Below are positions 24,462 through 35,220 of a stretch of DNA of 64,000 bases, one piece after another. Numbering within the stretch: position 1 is the stretch's first letter; every line of letters starts with the position of its first letter. Both the position numbers and the translations under genes were made by a program. The DNA comes from Berberis thunbergii (taxonomy: Eukaryota; Streptophyta; Magnoliopsida; Ranunculales; Berberidaceae). The stretch covers positions 843,646 to 907,645 of the forward strand of contig QNQO01006987.1 in the NCBI GenBank assembly GCA_003290165.1, read 5' to 3'. The notes under the pieces were generated by a model. It was not told the origin of the DNA, searched no databases, and was given only the letters and a program-made list of their open reading frames with translations.

Positions 24462-24800
24462 ATGGATAATTCCCTTCAATCTCGAATTGAGGATGAAGTG
24501 GAAGACTCGGAAGAGCTTCGCACACAAGTTTATGTGGAGCAGATCGGTCCTGAAACCCGATATAGAGTTCGGGGCTATGAAAATTGTATGACTCTTGATT
24601 TGGTGGCTTATGCCTTGGGTAGTGCTAGTAGTTCATCAAGGAGAGGATCAACGATTAGAGAAGCCTTCTGGAGTCTCAATGCCTAGAAATGAAGACCAAG
24701 CATGAGGCTATGTAGAAAGAAATGAAAGAGTTACGAGCTCAGCAGCAACAAGAATAACAACAACAGCACCAGCACCAGCAACAACAACAACAACATTGGT
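24462..24800 (+). pseudogene. tnpA-like C-terminal remnant with glutamine-rich tract
   Basis: The 74-residue frame (TQVYVEQIGPETRYRVRGYE, SSSSRRGSTIREAF) resembles the C-terminal part of plant Ptta/En/Spm proteins. After a stop the next frame continues as ELRAQQQQ followed by glutamine and histidine repeats. The N-terminal Transposase_24 core is missing and stops interrupt the glutamine part, so this is a remnant. Confidence 0.65.
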
Positions 24801-25259
24801 AGTATCAGAAAATGATGATGATGTTCATTCATGCTATGCAGTCGCGGGGAACCACGCAGAGCTCTCAGCCATCACACCAGCTAGCACAAAGTCAACCATT
24901 TCAGCCTCCTTATCCTATGTACTTGATGAATCCTATTGGACATATGACTTTCGTGCCACCCTCACAACATTCTTTTGACGACTCTCATCATTCTAACGGT
25001 GTCTCAATAGGTGGATTCAGCGGACTATTTTTTGGTAATATGTCTTATCCAGATATAGTTAGGCTTATTAGAACATCTGGAGGATTAGGGACACATTCAG
25101 GTAGTTGATTAGACTATCTGTTTATCTTTGCTAGCGGATGTACGATGTGTTTTTTTTTCATGGCGAAGATGTATGACTCATATTTCTGACATCGAATATA
25201 TAACATTTTGTTTTATATTAATATTATTTTGAGATCAGTTGCAATTTTTTTTAAATGTT

Positions 25260-25850
25260 TACAAAACCTATTGGCGGATAATATTAAAGTCTTGGAGGAT
25301 AACGAGCAAAATTCATCGATTTTATAAAATCGTTCCTGGCGTATAATATTAAATTTCATGACGGTTATGAACTCATTCATTTCAGATGATATTAAAGTTT
25401 TGGCGGATAATATTAAATTACCGGCGGATACAGGTGTTGCCCAATCTAGATTCCTAGCAGTTATAAATGCATTCCTGGCGTATACACGTGTCACCCATTT
25501 TGGAGTCCTGGCATTTATAAATTGGCACCCGGTGTATTTATGTGTCGCCTAATCTGGAGTCTTGGCATTTAAAATTTTGTAGCCGGTGTATTCATGTGTT
25601 GCCCAATCAATTACTCTGTCATGTATAAGCGCACGAATAAAAATGTTTTGTCATTTATATCCCTCACTATGCTATCCTGGAGGATATCTTTTTTTTTTAA
25701 TATTCAAAATTGCTCCCGCGAATCCCTTTCCCGTCGCTAGTTTTACCAGCGGATATTATATCCGTCATTGTAGCGTGTGCCTGGCGGATATAAACTTTTT
25801 TTGCACTGGGAGTATGCCTATAATGTCATATATTTATCCGCCAGAATTGC
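25260..25850. repeat. Subterminal repeats of element E, 3' side
   Basis: Repeated TGGCGGATA / TATCCGCCA motifs occur near 25272, 25335, 25402, 25425, 25745, 25783 and 25836, and again near the left end (23992-24080). They are the element's likely transposase-binding repeats. Confidence 0.75.
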
Positions 25851-25867
25851 CCATTTTTGTAGTAGTG

Positions 25868-26100
25868 AGGGAAGATTTTCTAAATTAGGGGAGATATTTA
25901 TTTTTGAACCCTATAGAATTAATATCCTCAAAATACACTTATTTGTAGATGACCTTTTGAAACTTGCATTTAACTTTTAGTAAGAGCATTGCATTACTTT
26001 AAAAGAGCATATCTTTGCACATGACCCATAATAAGCATATAAATGTAACATTTTATGTCCCTGAATATACAAATGTTATGTCCAATTATATAATAACAAT
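25868..26100 (+). repeat. Dispersed repeat copy 1, right half
   Basis: It is similar to 37693-37990: shared phrases include GGGGAGATATTTATTT, CTTTTAGTAAG and ACTTTAAAAG. The left half of copy 1 is about 23870-23964; element E splits it. The phrase AACATTTTATG with TCCAATTATATAATA near 26045-26100 lies after the core here but before the core in copy 2. The repeat type is unknown. Confidence 0.7.
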
Positions 26101-27263
26101 ATTTCATTACGTGCATTTTGTAGTAATTCAATTCTTAATTATCAAATTTGAATAAAGTGGCACAATAAGACTAAATTCAAGCACTAGGAATCTCATTGGA
26201 AGTTTACATATGCATTGTCAAAGCCCAATGATTTTTGTGTCCAAGATCTATGAAGTCAATCCCATAAAGTATCATCAAGTTGTGATATCGAGGAAAACAA
26301 AATAACGATTTGAACATCTGTATGGCCAACATAGCAAAAGAATATCTACAAACCCTTAAAGTGTTTAGTCAAAATTCAATCTCCCTCCCATTTTGTTCTT
26401 CATAACCTATTTGTTCAATTCATAGGCAAACACATTTCCTCAACTCTCGCATGCAAATATTGTCATTCTCATCATAAGCCACTCCTCATAATTCCCTCAA
26501 GCCTATGCGTTTCTTCAAAATGGAAACCATTGTATTATCAAACAACACCACCATCACTTTATCCATGTATTAGTCTCACCCCATCTCACCTATAAATACT
26601 CTCATGTTTAGAGATTTTTTATCACACTTTGGAGGAAAGTGACTTGTTGGACTTACAGATTGAAAGCTTTGGAGTTTATTGTTGTAAGATTTAGTTTATT
26701 GTATTTCCCTTTTATGTTCATGTTTATCACCATGTGTGGCTAAACTCCACCTTAGGGTGTGGGAGAGATCCATGGGAGGGTAACCTCAATTAGGTCCACT
26801 TTTGGTTGGATTGTATTCACATCTCATGTATTTAGACTTTATTTAGTATTAGATTTGTATAATGACTTTGTTTTACTTTTAGCCTCATTAATGAAAATGT
26901 TAGAAGTCTCGTCTTTATTATATGGATATATCACTTCCTTTTATTTTCATTACTAGCAAATCTAAACTATAATGTTCATTACATAGGGTTGTGATAATGA
27001 CACCCGATTTGGATCATAACCCTCTCTTTAGTTTTGACTCAACACTTAACTAAATTTTTTTCTAAAGGCACCCAATCTGAGGCACTCATCTAATTTTACA
27101 AATTCAAACAAAATTAACTCTCAAATTCCCTTTTGTATTCATCTTCTCCAATCAAACCCATAGATACCTCCTCAATTTCCATGTCCTCAGCTCCACTATT
27201 CACATCTTCAATCATCCATGAATAAAGATATATCTCTCCATCTCTCTATGCCTTTCTCAACCA
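26101..27263. other. No gene recognised
   Basis: AT-rich single-copy-looking sequence between elements E and D. Short frames at 26759-26956 and elsewhere have no recognisable family features. Confidence 0.5.
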
Positions 27264-27289
27264 TTACACTACTAAAAAAATCCCCTTTT

Positions 27290-28410
27290 GCGGCGACTCG
27301 TAGCGCGGCGAGGGAAGTTTTGTCGCTCAAAATTATCATGGCGCGACGACATATTTAATATTGTCACGCAAGTACAAAAAATAGCTAACTACTTAACGCG
27401 ACGAGCGGTTTCGTCGCGTCATAACCTCTGTCGCGACGTAGTTAAAGCCTTCGTCGCATACCTAATATGCGACAACGTGTCGTCGCTTAAAACCAAATAT
27501 TTTGTCACCCTAAAATACCTAGGGCTACGTGTCGACCATTTTAAATGACCAACTTTAATATCCTCTGGCGACACACTATTTCGTCGCCTAAATATAGCTT
27601 ACACGACGCACCAAAAGACTTTGTCGCCTAAAGTTTGCCACTTTGAACAACATCCTAGGGCGACAAACTTTGTCGTCGCCTGAAGATATCTTACGCGACG
27701 AATTGGAAAGCAACGTCGCCTAAAGTCTTCCCAACAAAGATACTTCCTAGGGTGACAAACATCGTCGTCGCCTAAAGATAGTGTACGCGACGAATAGGAA
27801 CCCTTCGTCGCATCAAGTATTCACAACAAAGATTCGTCGCTTAAAGAGAGCCGGTTCATCGCCTAAAACATCCTAGGGCGACAAACTTTGTCGTCGCCTG
27901 AAGATATCTCATGCGACGAATTGGAAAGCTTCGTCGCCTAAAGTCTTACATCCTAGGGAAACAAACTTTGTTGTCGCCTGAAGATATCTTTCTCGACGAG
28001 GTGGAAAGCTTCGTCGCATCACGTACTCACAACAAAGATTCCTCGCTTAAAGAGAGTCGGTTCATTGCCTAAAACATCCTAGGGCGACAAACTTTGTCGT
28101 CGCCTGAAGATATCTTACGCGACGAATTGGAAAGCTTCGTTGCCTAAAGTCTTACATCCTAGGGCGACAAATGTCGACGTCGCCTAAAAATAGCGTACAC
28201 GACGAATAGGAACCCTTCGTCGCATCAACTACTCACAGCAAAGACTAGTCGCTTAAAGATAGCCGGTTCATCGCCTAAAACATCCTAGGGCGACAAACTT
28301 TGTCGTCGCCTGAAGATATCTATCGCGACGAAGTGGAAAGCTTCGTCACATAAAGTCTTCCCAACAAAGATTCGTCGCTTAAAGCTAGCAGGTTCGTCGC
28401 ACAAGCTATG
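27290..28410. repeat. Left subterminal repeat array of element D
   Basis: Dense GCGACGAA and CGTCGCCTAAA motifs in both orientations. A larger unit beginning CATCCTAGGGCGACAAACTT and including TGAAGATATCTTACGCGACG recurs about seven times (for example near 27651, 27864, 28074, 28159 and 28282). Confidence 0.9.
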
Positions 28411-28869
28411 ACCTGCTCATCTTCTCCACGAATTAGAATAATCAGGTCTGCGTTTTTCACTATTTTCTCCTCTCATTTTATTCTTTTTCGCTTCTAGATT
28501 GATTTCTCTCACTATATACTCCAAGCTTCCAGTACTTAATTAGGCTTCGTATTCTCTTTGTGTCGTCGGCGCCGGCCACACCTCCAATCTTCTCTATCTT
28601 TCACTTGGAAAATGGTGAGGAAATTGCTAATTTTTTTATTTTTTGAAATTTCATGAAATTAGGTTTCTATCATGTGGATTTTTGGGAGTGTCTCACATTG
28701 TTTTTCGAGTGCATTCTAGATATTTATTAATTAATAATATCTACATCGTCCACTTGAAGAATTGTAATTGAGATGCTGCTGAAATTTTTCCACATTGAAA
28801 CCTAATTGCATTAGTGTCGTTAACTCTCTTTAATTCTCATGTTTTGTTTATAAATTGAAAACAGGCGTA
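28411..28869. other. Probable 5' leader of element D
   Basis: No coding sequence. A CT-rich stretch (28440-28600) followed by AT-rich intron-like DNA leads to the tnp2 start. GAAAATGGTGAGG near 28610 resembles an exon 1 end with a GTGAGG donor, parallel to the leader exons of elements A, B and C. Confidence 0.4.
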
Positions 28870-31064
28870 ATGGAAAAATAGTGGATACAAAATCAGGACA
28901 AATGCTGTGATGAATATTTAAATGGGATCGAGAGCTTCATGGAGTTTGCAAGGGCACATGTCACTGGTACGACGAATCATATCAAGTGTCCGTGTCAATG
29001 TTGTAACAATTGTTTGCAGCAGACATTCAATATGGTTCGATATCATTTGGCGAGGTATGGGTTGATTCTGAATTATACGAGGTGGATTTATTATGGGGAG
29101 CAACGAGAATTTGGTTCTACTTAATCGAATTCCCAGCCACTTGTGCCGCACATTGATGAAACGTCCATGAATGATAATGACCAAGTTATGGGTATAATAA
29201 ATGATGCTTATCCATATGCATCGATGAGCGAAGATGGCATTGATGATATGGTAGGAGATACCGTACCTCCCAACATGATGCAAAGTGAAGAGTTTGAAAA
29301 CTATGAAAGACTGTTGAAACAAGCCCAACAAGCATTATACCTCGGTTGCACAGAGTTCTCCCTACTTACTGCCATTGTGGAGTTGATGCATTGCAAAGTG
29401 AAACATCATATGTCGAATAAGTGTTTTTCTCATTTAATGGGAATTATGAAGCGGATGCTTCTGAAGGAAAACATTTTGCCTGAGGATTATCGTAACGCGC
29501 ATAAATTGTTGAATGGTCTTGGTTTGGGGTATCAAAAGATTCATGCTTGCAAATACAACTGTGCATTATTTTATAAGGAAATTGAAGGGATGGATGCATG
29601 CCCTGTGTGCAATGAGCCAAGATATAAGCCTAATTCTAGTAATAAAACGAAGAAAATTCGACAAAAGGTTTTGCGTTATCTTCCACTGAAGCCCAGATTG
29701 CAGCGACTGTACATGTCGACGCACACTGCGAGTCATATGAGATGGCACAACGAAGGAAGGGTTGATGATGATTTTTTGAGACATCCTACTGATGGAGAGG
29801 CTTGGAAAGCATTCGATACTATGTATCCCGATTTTACAGAAGACCCGCGCAACGTCAGATTGGGGCTAGCAACTGATGGATTTAATCCGTTCGGGAATAT
29901 GAACTCTACTCACAGCACCTGGCCCGTCGTTTTTGTTCCTTCTAACTTGCCCCTTGGATGAGTATGAAAAAAGAATTTACAATGATGACTTTATTAATTC
30001 TCGGTCATCCCGGAAAGGGCATTGATGTTTATTTGTGGCCGTTGGTTGATGAGTTAAAAGACTTATGGGAAAATGGTGTACGTACGTTTGATAAGTCTAC
30101 CAACACAATGTTTATGTTGAGAGCAGCAGTGATGTAGACTATACATGATTTTCCCGCTTATGGAAATATTTCATGTTGGAGTACTCAGGGCTATAAGGCA
30201 TGTCCGATATGCAACGATGATATAACGTCTGATTGGCACGCGGGAAAGGTTTGTTATATGGGTCACCGTTGATGGTTGCCCCAGGATCACGAGTGGCGAA
30301 CAAATAAGGTGGACTTTGATGGAAAAATGGAGAACGACACTAGACCTAGAGAATGGTCGGGGGATGACATTTTGGCTAAGTTGAATAGCTTGGAATTTGG
30401 TCAGATTGGCAAACATCCTGATAATCGTGATACTAATTTGCACAAGTCAGCTACATATCTGAACTGGACGAAGAAGAGTATATTCTTCGAGCTTTCGTAC
30501 TGGTCGAAATTAAAGATCAGGCACAACCTAGATGTGATGCATATTGAAAAGAATGTGTGTGATAGTGTGGTTGGGGCAATTCTTGGCATCGAAGGAAAAT
30601 CGAAGGACACTGTGAAAGCGAGGGAAGATTGTATGAACATGGGTATAAAGAAACGGTTATGGCTTAAGAAAGTCGGTGAAAAATGGGTAAAGGGACATCC
30701 CTATTTTGCAGTTAAACCGCCAGTAAAGATAAAAAAATTTAAATTTTTTTCTTCGGTGAAGTTTTCAGATGGGTACGCATCTAATATTGCCCGTTGTATG
30801 AAAATGAGTGATGGGAAAATGTCGGGATTAAAGAGCCATGAATGTCATGTAACGCCTTCTTCCGATCGCTATTCAAGGATTTTTGCCATCGGGTGTTGTT
30901 GGCCCTATTACAGAATTGTCGAGATTCTTCCTGCAGCTATGCGCAAATCAGTGTAGAAATGTTGCAAAACGATATTATTAATATCTTATGCAAATTCGAA
31001 CAAATATTTCCTCCGACATTTTTTACTTCCATGATTCACTTTGATGATAGTAGGTATAATGATT
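28870..31064 (+). pseudogene. Element D transposase tnp2 (Transposase_21), multiply broken
   Basis: The start is the ATG at 28870 (MEK, then an immediate stop where relatives have Gln or Arg). A transposase-associated domain follows with IKCPCQCCNN, then the Transposase_21 core with LATDGFNPFGN, then RHNLDVMHIEKNVCDS, then the start of DUF4218 (LKSHECHV ... IFPPTFF). Damage includes TAG at codon 4, a stop near 29122, a 1-bp deletion near 29955, a stop in the MLRAAVM segment near 30137, a stop near 30273 and a shift near 30850. DUF4216 is absent; host sequence replaces what should follow. Confidence 0.9.
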
Positions 31065-31233
31065 AAATGATAAGATCCAAGACATGATTCTTGTGTACCA
31101 TTCCAATCCAAATCAGTAACTAATCTGATGTCCAGGAACATCATTGAGCAGAGTTTTGCAAGTGTGTTGTTCTCTCATAGTGATTAAGAGCGCATGACAT
31201 GGGTTTCATTATAGTTTTCGTTGCATTGTACAG

Positions 31234-31731
31234 GTTGGCATTGAGAAGATGCACAAAGACAGTAAGTATGTATTGTTCCTGGATGATGATGTTAGGTTGC
31301 ATCCTGGAACCGTTGGAGCCCTCACTGCTGAGATGGAGAAAAATCCTGATGTATAGTTGTCATTAAGTTTCTAAAGTTTCATGGTTTTACTAAATTGGGA
31401 AGCTACTGGTTTATTGAGATCTTCAGATTTTTGACAATGTTCTGCTCAACATATATACTCATGCACACAAACACTGACATAGACATCTATGTATGTTGGA
31501 TGAACTTTACATGGAAGATATATAGCAGAAGAGTTAAAATGTTCTTTTTTTTTCTTTTTAATAATTCTTTCAGGCAGGTCTATGCATGGATATTGTTCGC
31601 ATGTCTTGGACTTCTTTTTCACTGACTAAACTTTCTTGGCAATAATTGTTCAGGTATTTATTCAAACTGGGTACCCTCTTGATTTACCTTCTGGAAGTTT
31701 AGGAAGTTACTGCATCTATGAATACCATATG
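31234..31731 (+). pseudogene. Captured ceramide glucosyltransferase (GT21) fragment, two exons
   Basis: Exon 31234-31350 encodes MHKDSKYVLFLDDDVRLHPG and TVGALTAEMEKNPD. Exon 31654-31731 encodes VFIQTGYPLDLPSGSLGSYC then IYEYHM. AG and GT borders are intact and the two exons join in frame. This matches plant glucosylceramide synthase, which makes glucosylceramide in the ER and Golgi; LFLDDDV is part of its D-D catalytic region. The rest of the gene is missing. It sits between tnp2 and tnpA of element D in the sense direction, so it is a captured fragment. Confidence 0.92.
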
Positions 31732-31989
31732 GTAAGGCATCATCTTGAACTTCCTTTTCATTTTGAATAACATGAGATTGTCAAAGACCGTCTTCATTTA
31801 TTTAGTTTAGTGAGTTTTCTTGTTATTTTGGCATAGGACATGTTTATTAGCTTTTCATTTATCTACACTTCAGCATGTCACTGAGTCAGGGATTCCTTTG
31901 ATATCTATCAAAACAATCAACTAACCATTAGAAAGCTTTATATATGTAATAATGCATATGTTTAATATATATTTTGAATAATTATACAG

Positions 31990-32800
31990 AAAAGATCCGA
32001 GGCGAACAAGGCGAACCAACGTCAAAAGAAAATTTTACATCACTCTGGTTCATTGCTCTTCTCTTACTGGGTTTAGGAACAACATCTAGTAAGTGAACTC
32101 ATATGTTTCATTTCATTATTTTATTTTTAGTCAATACATTCAATTAAATGTTTATATTAGTTGGTTTGTTATTTTAACAATGTTTTGTAGGAAGGTTCAA
32201 AATTCCCAGAAATCGACATGTTCAAGGATGCTTATGCACTACCTGGCAATGAGGTGGCCGTGAAGTTGCATGTAAGTTTTATTCTTTGCATTTTTTTGCA
32301 TGTTGTCACTTCTGTTGTTTTAAAAGTTATGAATTTTTAATAATTTTTTAATCAAGGAAACGATGGTGGAGAGGCGGGATGCCTACATGGAGCGAGTGGC
32401 CTCGCAGCATCCTCCGGGAACTTCGTTGGAACAGCTCACAATGGACGATCCTGATGCAGGATTACATATTTTGATGGAGACATTGGAATCGCTAGGTCCA
32501 AGACCCGGAAAAATTGTTTGGGGGATGGGAAAAGCTAAAATTCGTGAGGTCAACACCTTATCTTCAGCTTCGCAGCGGTCAGTCGGAATCATTTCATCAT
32601 TACAGTCAAAAGTAGAGGAATTACAGAATGAGTTAAATGCTGCCAAAGCGCGTGAGGCGGAGAGGGAGGCCTTGGAGGGGGAACGACAAGCACAAGAGGC
32701 AACTAGGTGGAGTATGTTATTAGGGGCTCTCCAGCAGTTGGAGATTTTGTCGAGCCTCCCGCTACTGTCGACAAACCATCATCAGCCACAAGATCCCTAA
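31990..32800 (+). pseudogene. Element D tnpA-like gene (Transposase_24)
   Basis: Three exons are visible: 31990-32095 (KRSEANKANRQRK, typical S.AN..NR of the family), 32191-32271 (EGSKFPEIDMFKDAYALPG) and 32357-32800 (ETMVERRDAYMERV ... a coiled-coil-like SLQSKVEELQNELNAAKARE). The last exon ends in TAA at 32798. A TAG in the first exon suggests it is disabled, unless that exon ends earlier than I placed it. The N-terminal half of the family is not found, perhaps lost when the host fragment was gained. Confidence 0.75.
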
Positions 32801-33014
32801 AAAATGTACTGATGTGTTTTTTTAATTTGTAACTATACAGTACGGTTTAAAATTTTTAATTTGTAATGGATACATTATGATTTTACATTATTAATTTGTA
32901 AAGTTAGTAGTATTTAAATAAATTAGCCAAACCTTTCTATGCGTGAGACGATTCAATTAATAAATATTTCAAATTTAATTAAAATAAATATTTGAATTAA
33001 AAGATTTCAAAATT

Positions 33015-33720
33015 ATTAAACAGAACTTTAAGCGACAAAAATTTTCGTTGCATAAGAATAAATCAAGCGTGTTTGGATCGACGTAACCTGTGTGACAACA
33101 TTAGAGTGATGAATATTGTTGTCGCGTAAAGAATATCTTGTGCGATGAAAGGTTCGTCACCATTGAGTTAAGCCGACAAAGTCTAACGCGACGAAAGGGA
33201 TCGTCACGATTGAGTTATGCCGACAAAGTCTAATATGACGAAAGGGATCGTCGCGTAAGTATATTTCTTGCGATGAAATTAGCGTCGTGCAAAACAGTAT
33301 TACGCGACGCACCCTTATGCAACGATCTTTGGTGTCGTCACGCAAAAGGATTTCATAGCGACAAAGATTTATTTTCGTTGCGCAAAGATTTGCGAAAGTG
33401 TCGTCGCGCAAAAAGGATTTTGTAGCGACGAAGATTTAGTTGCGTCGCGCAAAGACTTGTGAGACAGAGCTGTGTGTCGTCGCGCAAAAAGGCATTTGTA
33501 GCAACGAAGATTATTTTCGTCGCCCAAAGACTTGCGAGACAGAGCTGTGGTGTCGTCGCGCAAAAAGGCATTTGTAGCGACGACAATTTTTTTTCGTCCC
33601 GCCAAGGCTTGCGAGACAGAGCTGTGGTGACAACCTTTGCGCGACGAATATTTTGTCGCCCAATATTTATGGCGACGAAATGTTGTCTATAGCGACAATT
33701 TTGACTACGTCCCTAAAGGC
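33015..33720. repeat. Right subterminal repeat array of element D
   Basis: Repeats of GCGACGAA, CGTCGCGCAAA and TTCGTCGC, including longer units CTTGCGAGACAGAGCTGTGG near 33467, 33531 and 33608. Open frames on either strand here are products of the repeat. Confidence 0.9.
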
Positions 33721-33738
33721 CTTTTTTTTGTAGTGTTA

Positions 33739-34680
33739 TTTCCGTTCTATCTCGCCTTCCTCAATATCTCACACTATCTCATCCTCAATCAATTTCTCCA
33801 AAAATTCGTCTGTTCTGCTGGGTATTTTAAGGATTCGATTTGTTGGCTGAAGTGATGAAGTCTTGAGCATATTTCTCTCTCAAAATCTTTCAAATTGTGA
33901 AATTTTTGCTAACCAATTTCGAAATATCTTTACTTCTCTAACACTTTTCAATTTTTTCTATTTATACCAACAATGACTATTGATAAACTTCAACAAGTTT
34001 CAATCTTTGATGCTTATGTTCTCCAACATGAATTAAAGTGTACCAAAGCTACTGTGAAGGCATGAGCAAGCTTTCATTGAGGATTATGGAGTTATTGGGG
34101 ATGTGCCTTGAAAAAAATTTGAAAATTATTCTATAGAGTCGTGTTTTGAAAATAAATAGCAACAACGAAAGACACAAGTTCAATAAACTCATTCTAATCG
34201 GACTTTAGAATCAAATAAACCATATTTTTGGCATAAATAACCAATTTTTAAAAAACTGATTATCAAATTTGATGTTGGTTTTAAAAACCGAATCGGGCAA
34301 ATCACAAAAAAAAAAAAACTAGAATTCTATTTAATCTAAAATGGGTATTTCAAAAATAAATTTTTTTTTGGGGGGTGGGGGGAAAGGGCCTTGAGAACCG
34401 GTTTATAAAATAAAAGACTCTTTAGAGTGACTTGTGGGAGTACATAAGAATTTGGTATTTAGAACCAAAGGAAAAAAAATTCTTGTTATTTTTTTAGACG
34501 ATTTTAAAATCGGTCATCAATCATATTTTTGTTTTAAAAATCATACCTCTCTTTGAAATGTTCAGTTTTCAAAACTGTGCCAGGCAAATCAAGCCACTCT
34601 TGGAATTGTTTGGTTTTCAAAATTGAGTCATGCAAATTATCAAAAATTTATATTTCTTTTTATGAAGTTGCAAATCATAT
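33739..34680. other. No gene recognised
   Basis: AT-rich sequence with homopolymer runs, including a G-rich run near 34368-34387. No coding family was recognised. Confidence 0.5.
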
Positions 34681-35220
34681 TGACACACTGTTACAAATAA
34701 AATCACAACTTTTTATTCGAACCTCCAAATACCAAACTGTTTGGTACTTTTAGAAACTAGACTTGGTAATGCTTCCAACCATTTATGGCAAGAACATTGG
34801 AATGTTCCCAAACAAATCCGTCTTAAATTTAGATTTGATGCATTTTTTATTATTATCATATTGACATATTGTTACAAATAAACTCATAACTCTTCCTTCA
34901 AATCTTCAAATAGAAAAAATTGTTCAATGTTCTAAAACTAGAGTCGATAATATTTCCATTCACATATAGCAAGCACATTGGAATACTCCCAAACAAATCA
35001 ATCTTGACTTCAAAATTGACACATTCACTATCATTATCAAATCAACACCTGTTGCAAATATAATCATAACTTTTCTTACAAAACTTCAAATAAAAAATCG
35101 TTGTCTTCGAAACAAGACTCGATAACACTTCCAACCATATATAGCAAACACATTGTGGTAATCTATCTTAGGGTATATTCGTAAGTGTGATTTGAAAACC
35201 ATTGAAGAGTGTGCCCTAAG
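34681..35220. repeat. Three diverged tandem copies of a 180-bp unit
   Basis: The landmark TTACAAATAAA (with variants) recurs at about 34691, 34872 and 35052, a period of 180-181 bp. Shared later phrases are CTTCAAATA, ACTAGAGTCGATAA and AGCAAGCACATTGGAA. The copies are clearly diverged. Unit length is in the range of plant satellites, but there are only about three copies. Confidence 0.8.

Larger units (their letters stand above)
23965..25867 (+). mobile_element. CACTA element E, short and non-autonomous, TSD AGG
   Basis: The left end is CACTACTACAAAAAATGGGC and the right end GCCCATTTTTGTAGTAGTG, a near-perfect inverted terminus. It is flanked by AGG at 23962-23964 and again at 25868-25870, the 3-bp duplication expected of CACTA elements. 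The length is 1903 bp. The only coding remnant is the C-terminal part of a tnpA-like gene at 24462-24800; tnp2 is absent. A related unoccupied sequence near 37800-37870 supports the insertion point. Confidence 0.93.
27267..33735 (+). mobile_element. CACTA element D, 6.47 kb, TSD TTA
   Basis: The left end is CACTACTAAAAAAATCCCC and the right end is the inverse of CACTACAAAAAAAAGGCC. The flanks are TTA at 27264-27266 and TTA at 33736-33738. Contents in order are long subterminal repeats with GCGACGAA/TTCGTCGC motifs, tnp2, a captured ceramide glucosyltransferase fragment, a tnpA-like gene and subterminal repeats. Its ends and repeats differ from the A/B/C family. Several stops and frameshifts in tnp2 make it non-autonomous. 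Confidence 0.95.

Noticed and set aside
29566..29784. Minus-strand frame opposite tnp2 of element D
   Set aside because: A shadow of the tnp2 coding frame; it has no independent features. The same holds for minus-strand frames at 57417-59239 and plus-strand frames at 5967-7910.
33157..33692. Several overlapping frames rich in RDD and CATT motifs
   Set aside because: They are the GCGACGAA subterminal repeats of element D read in different frames.
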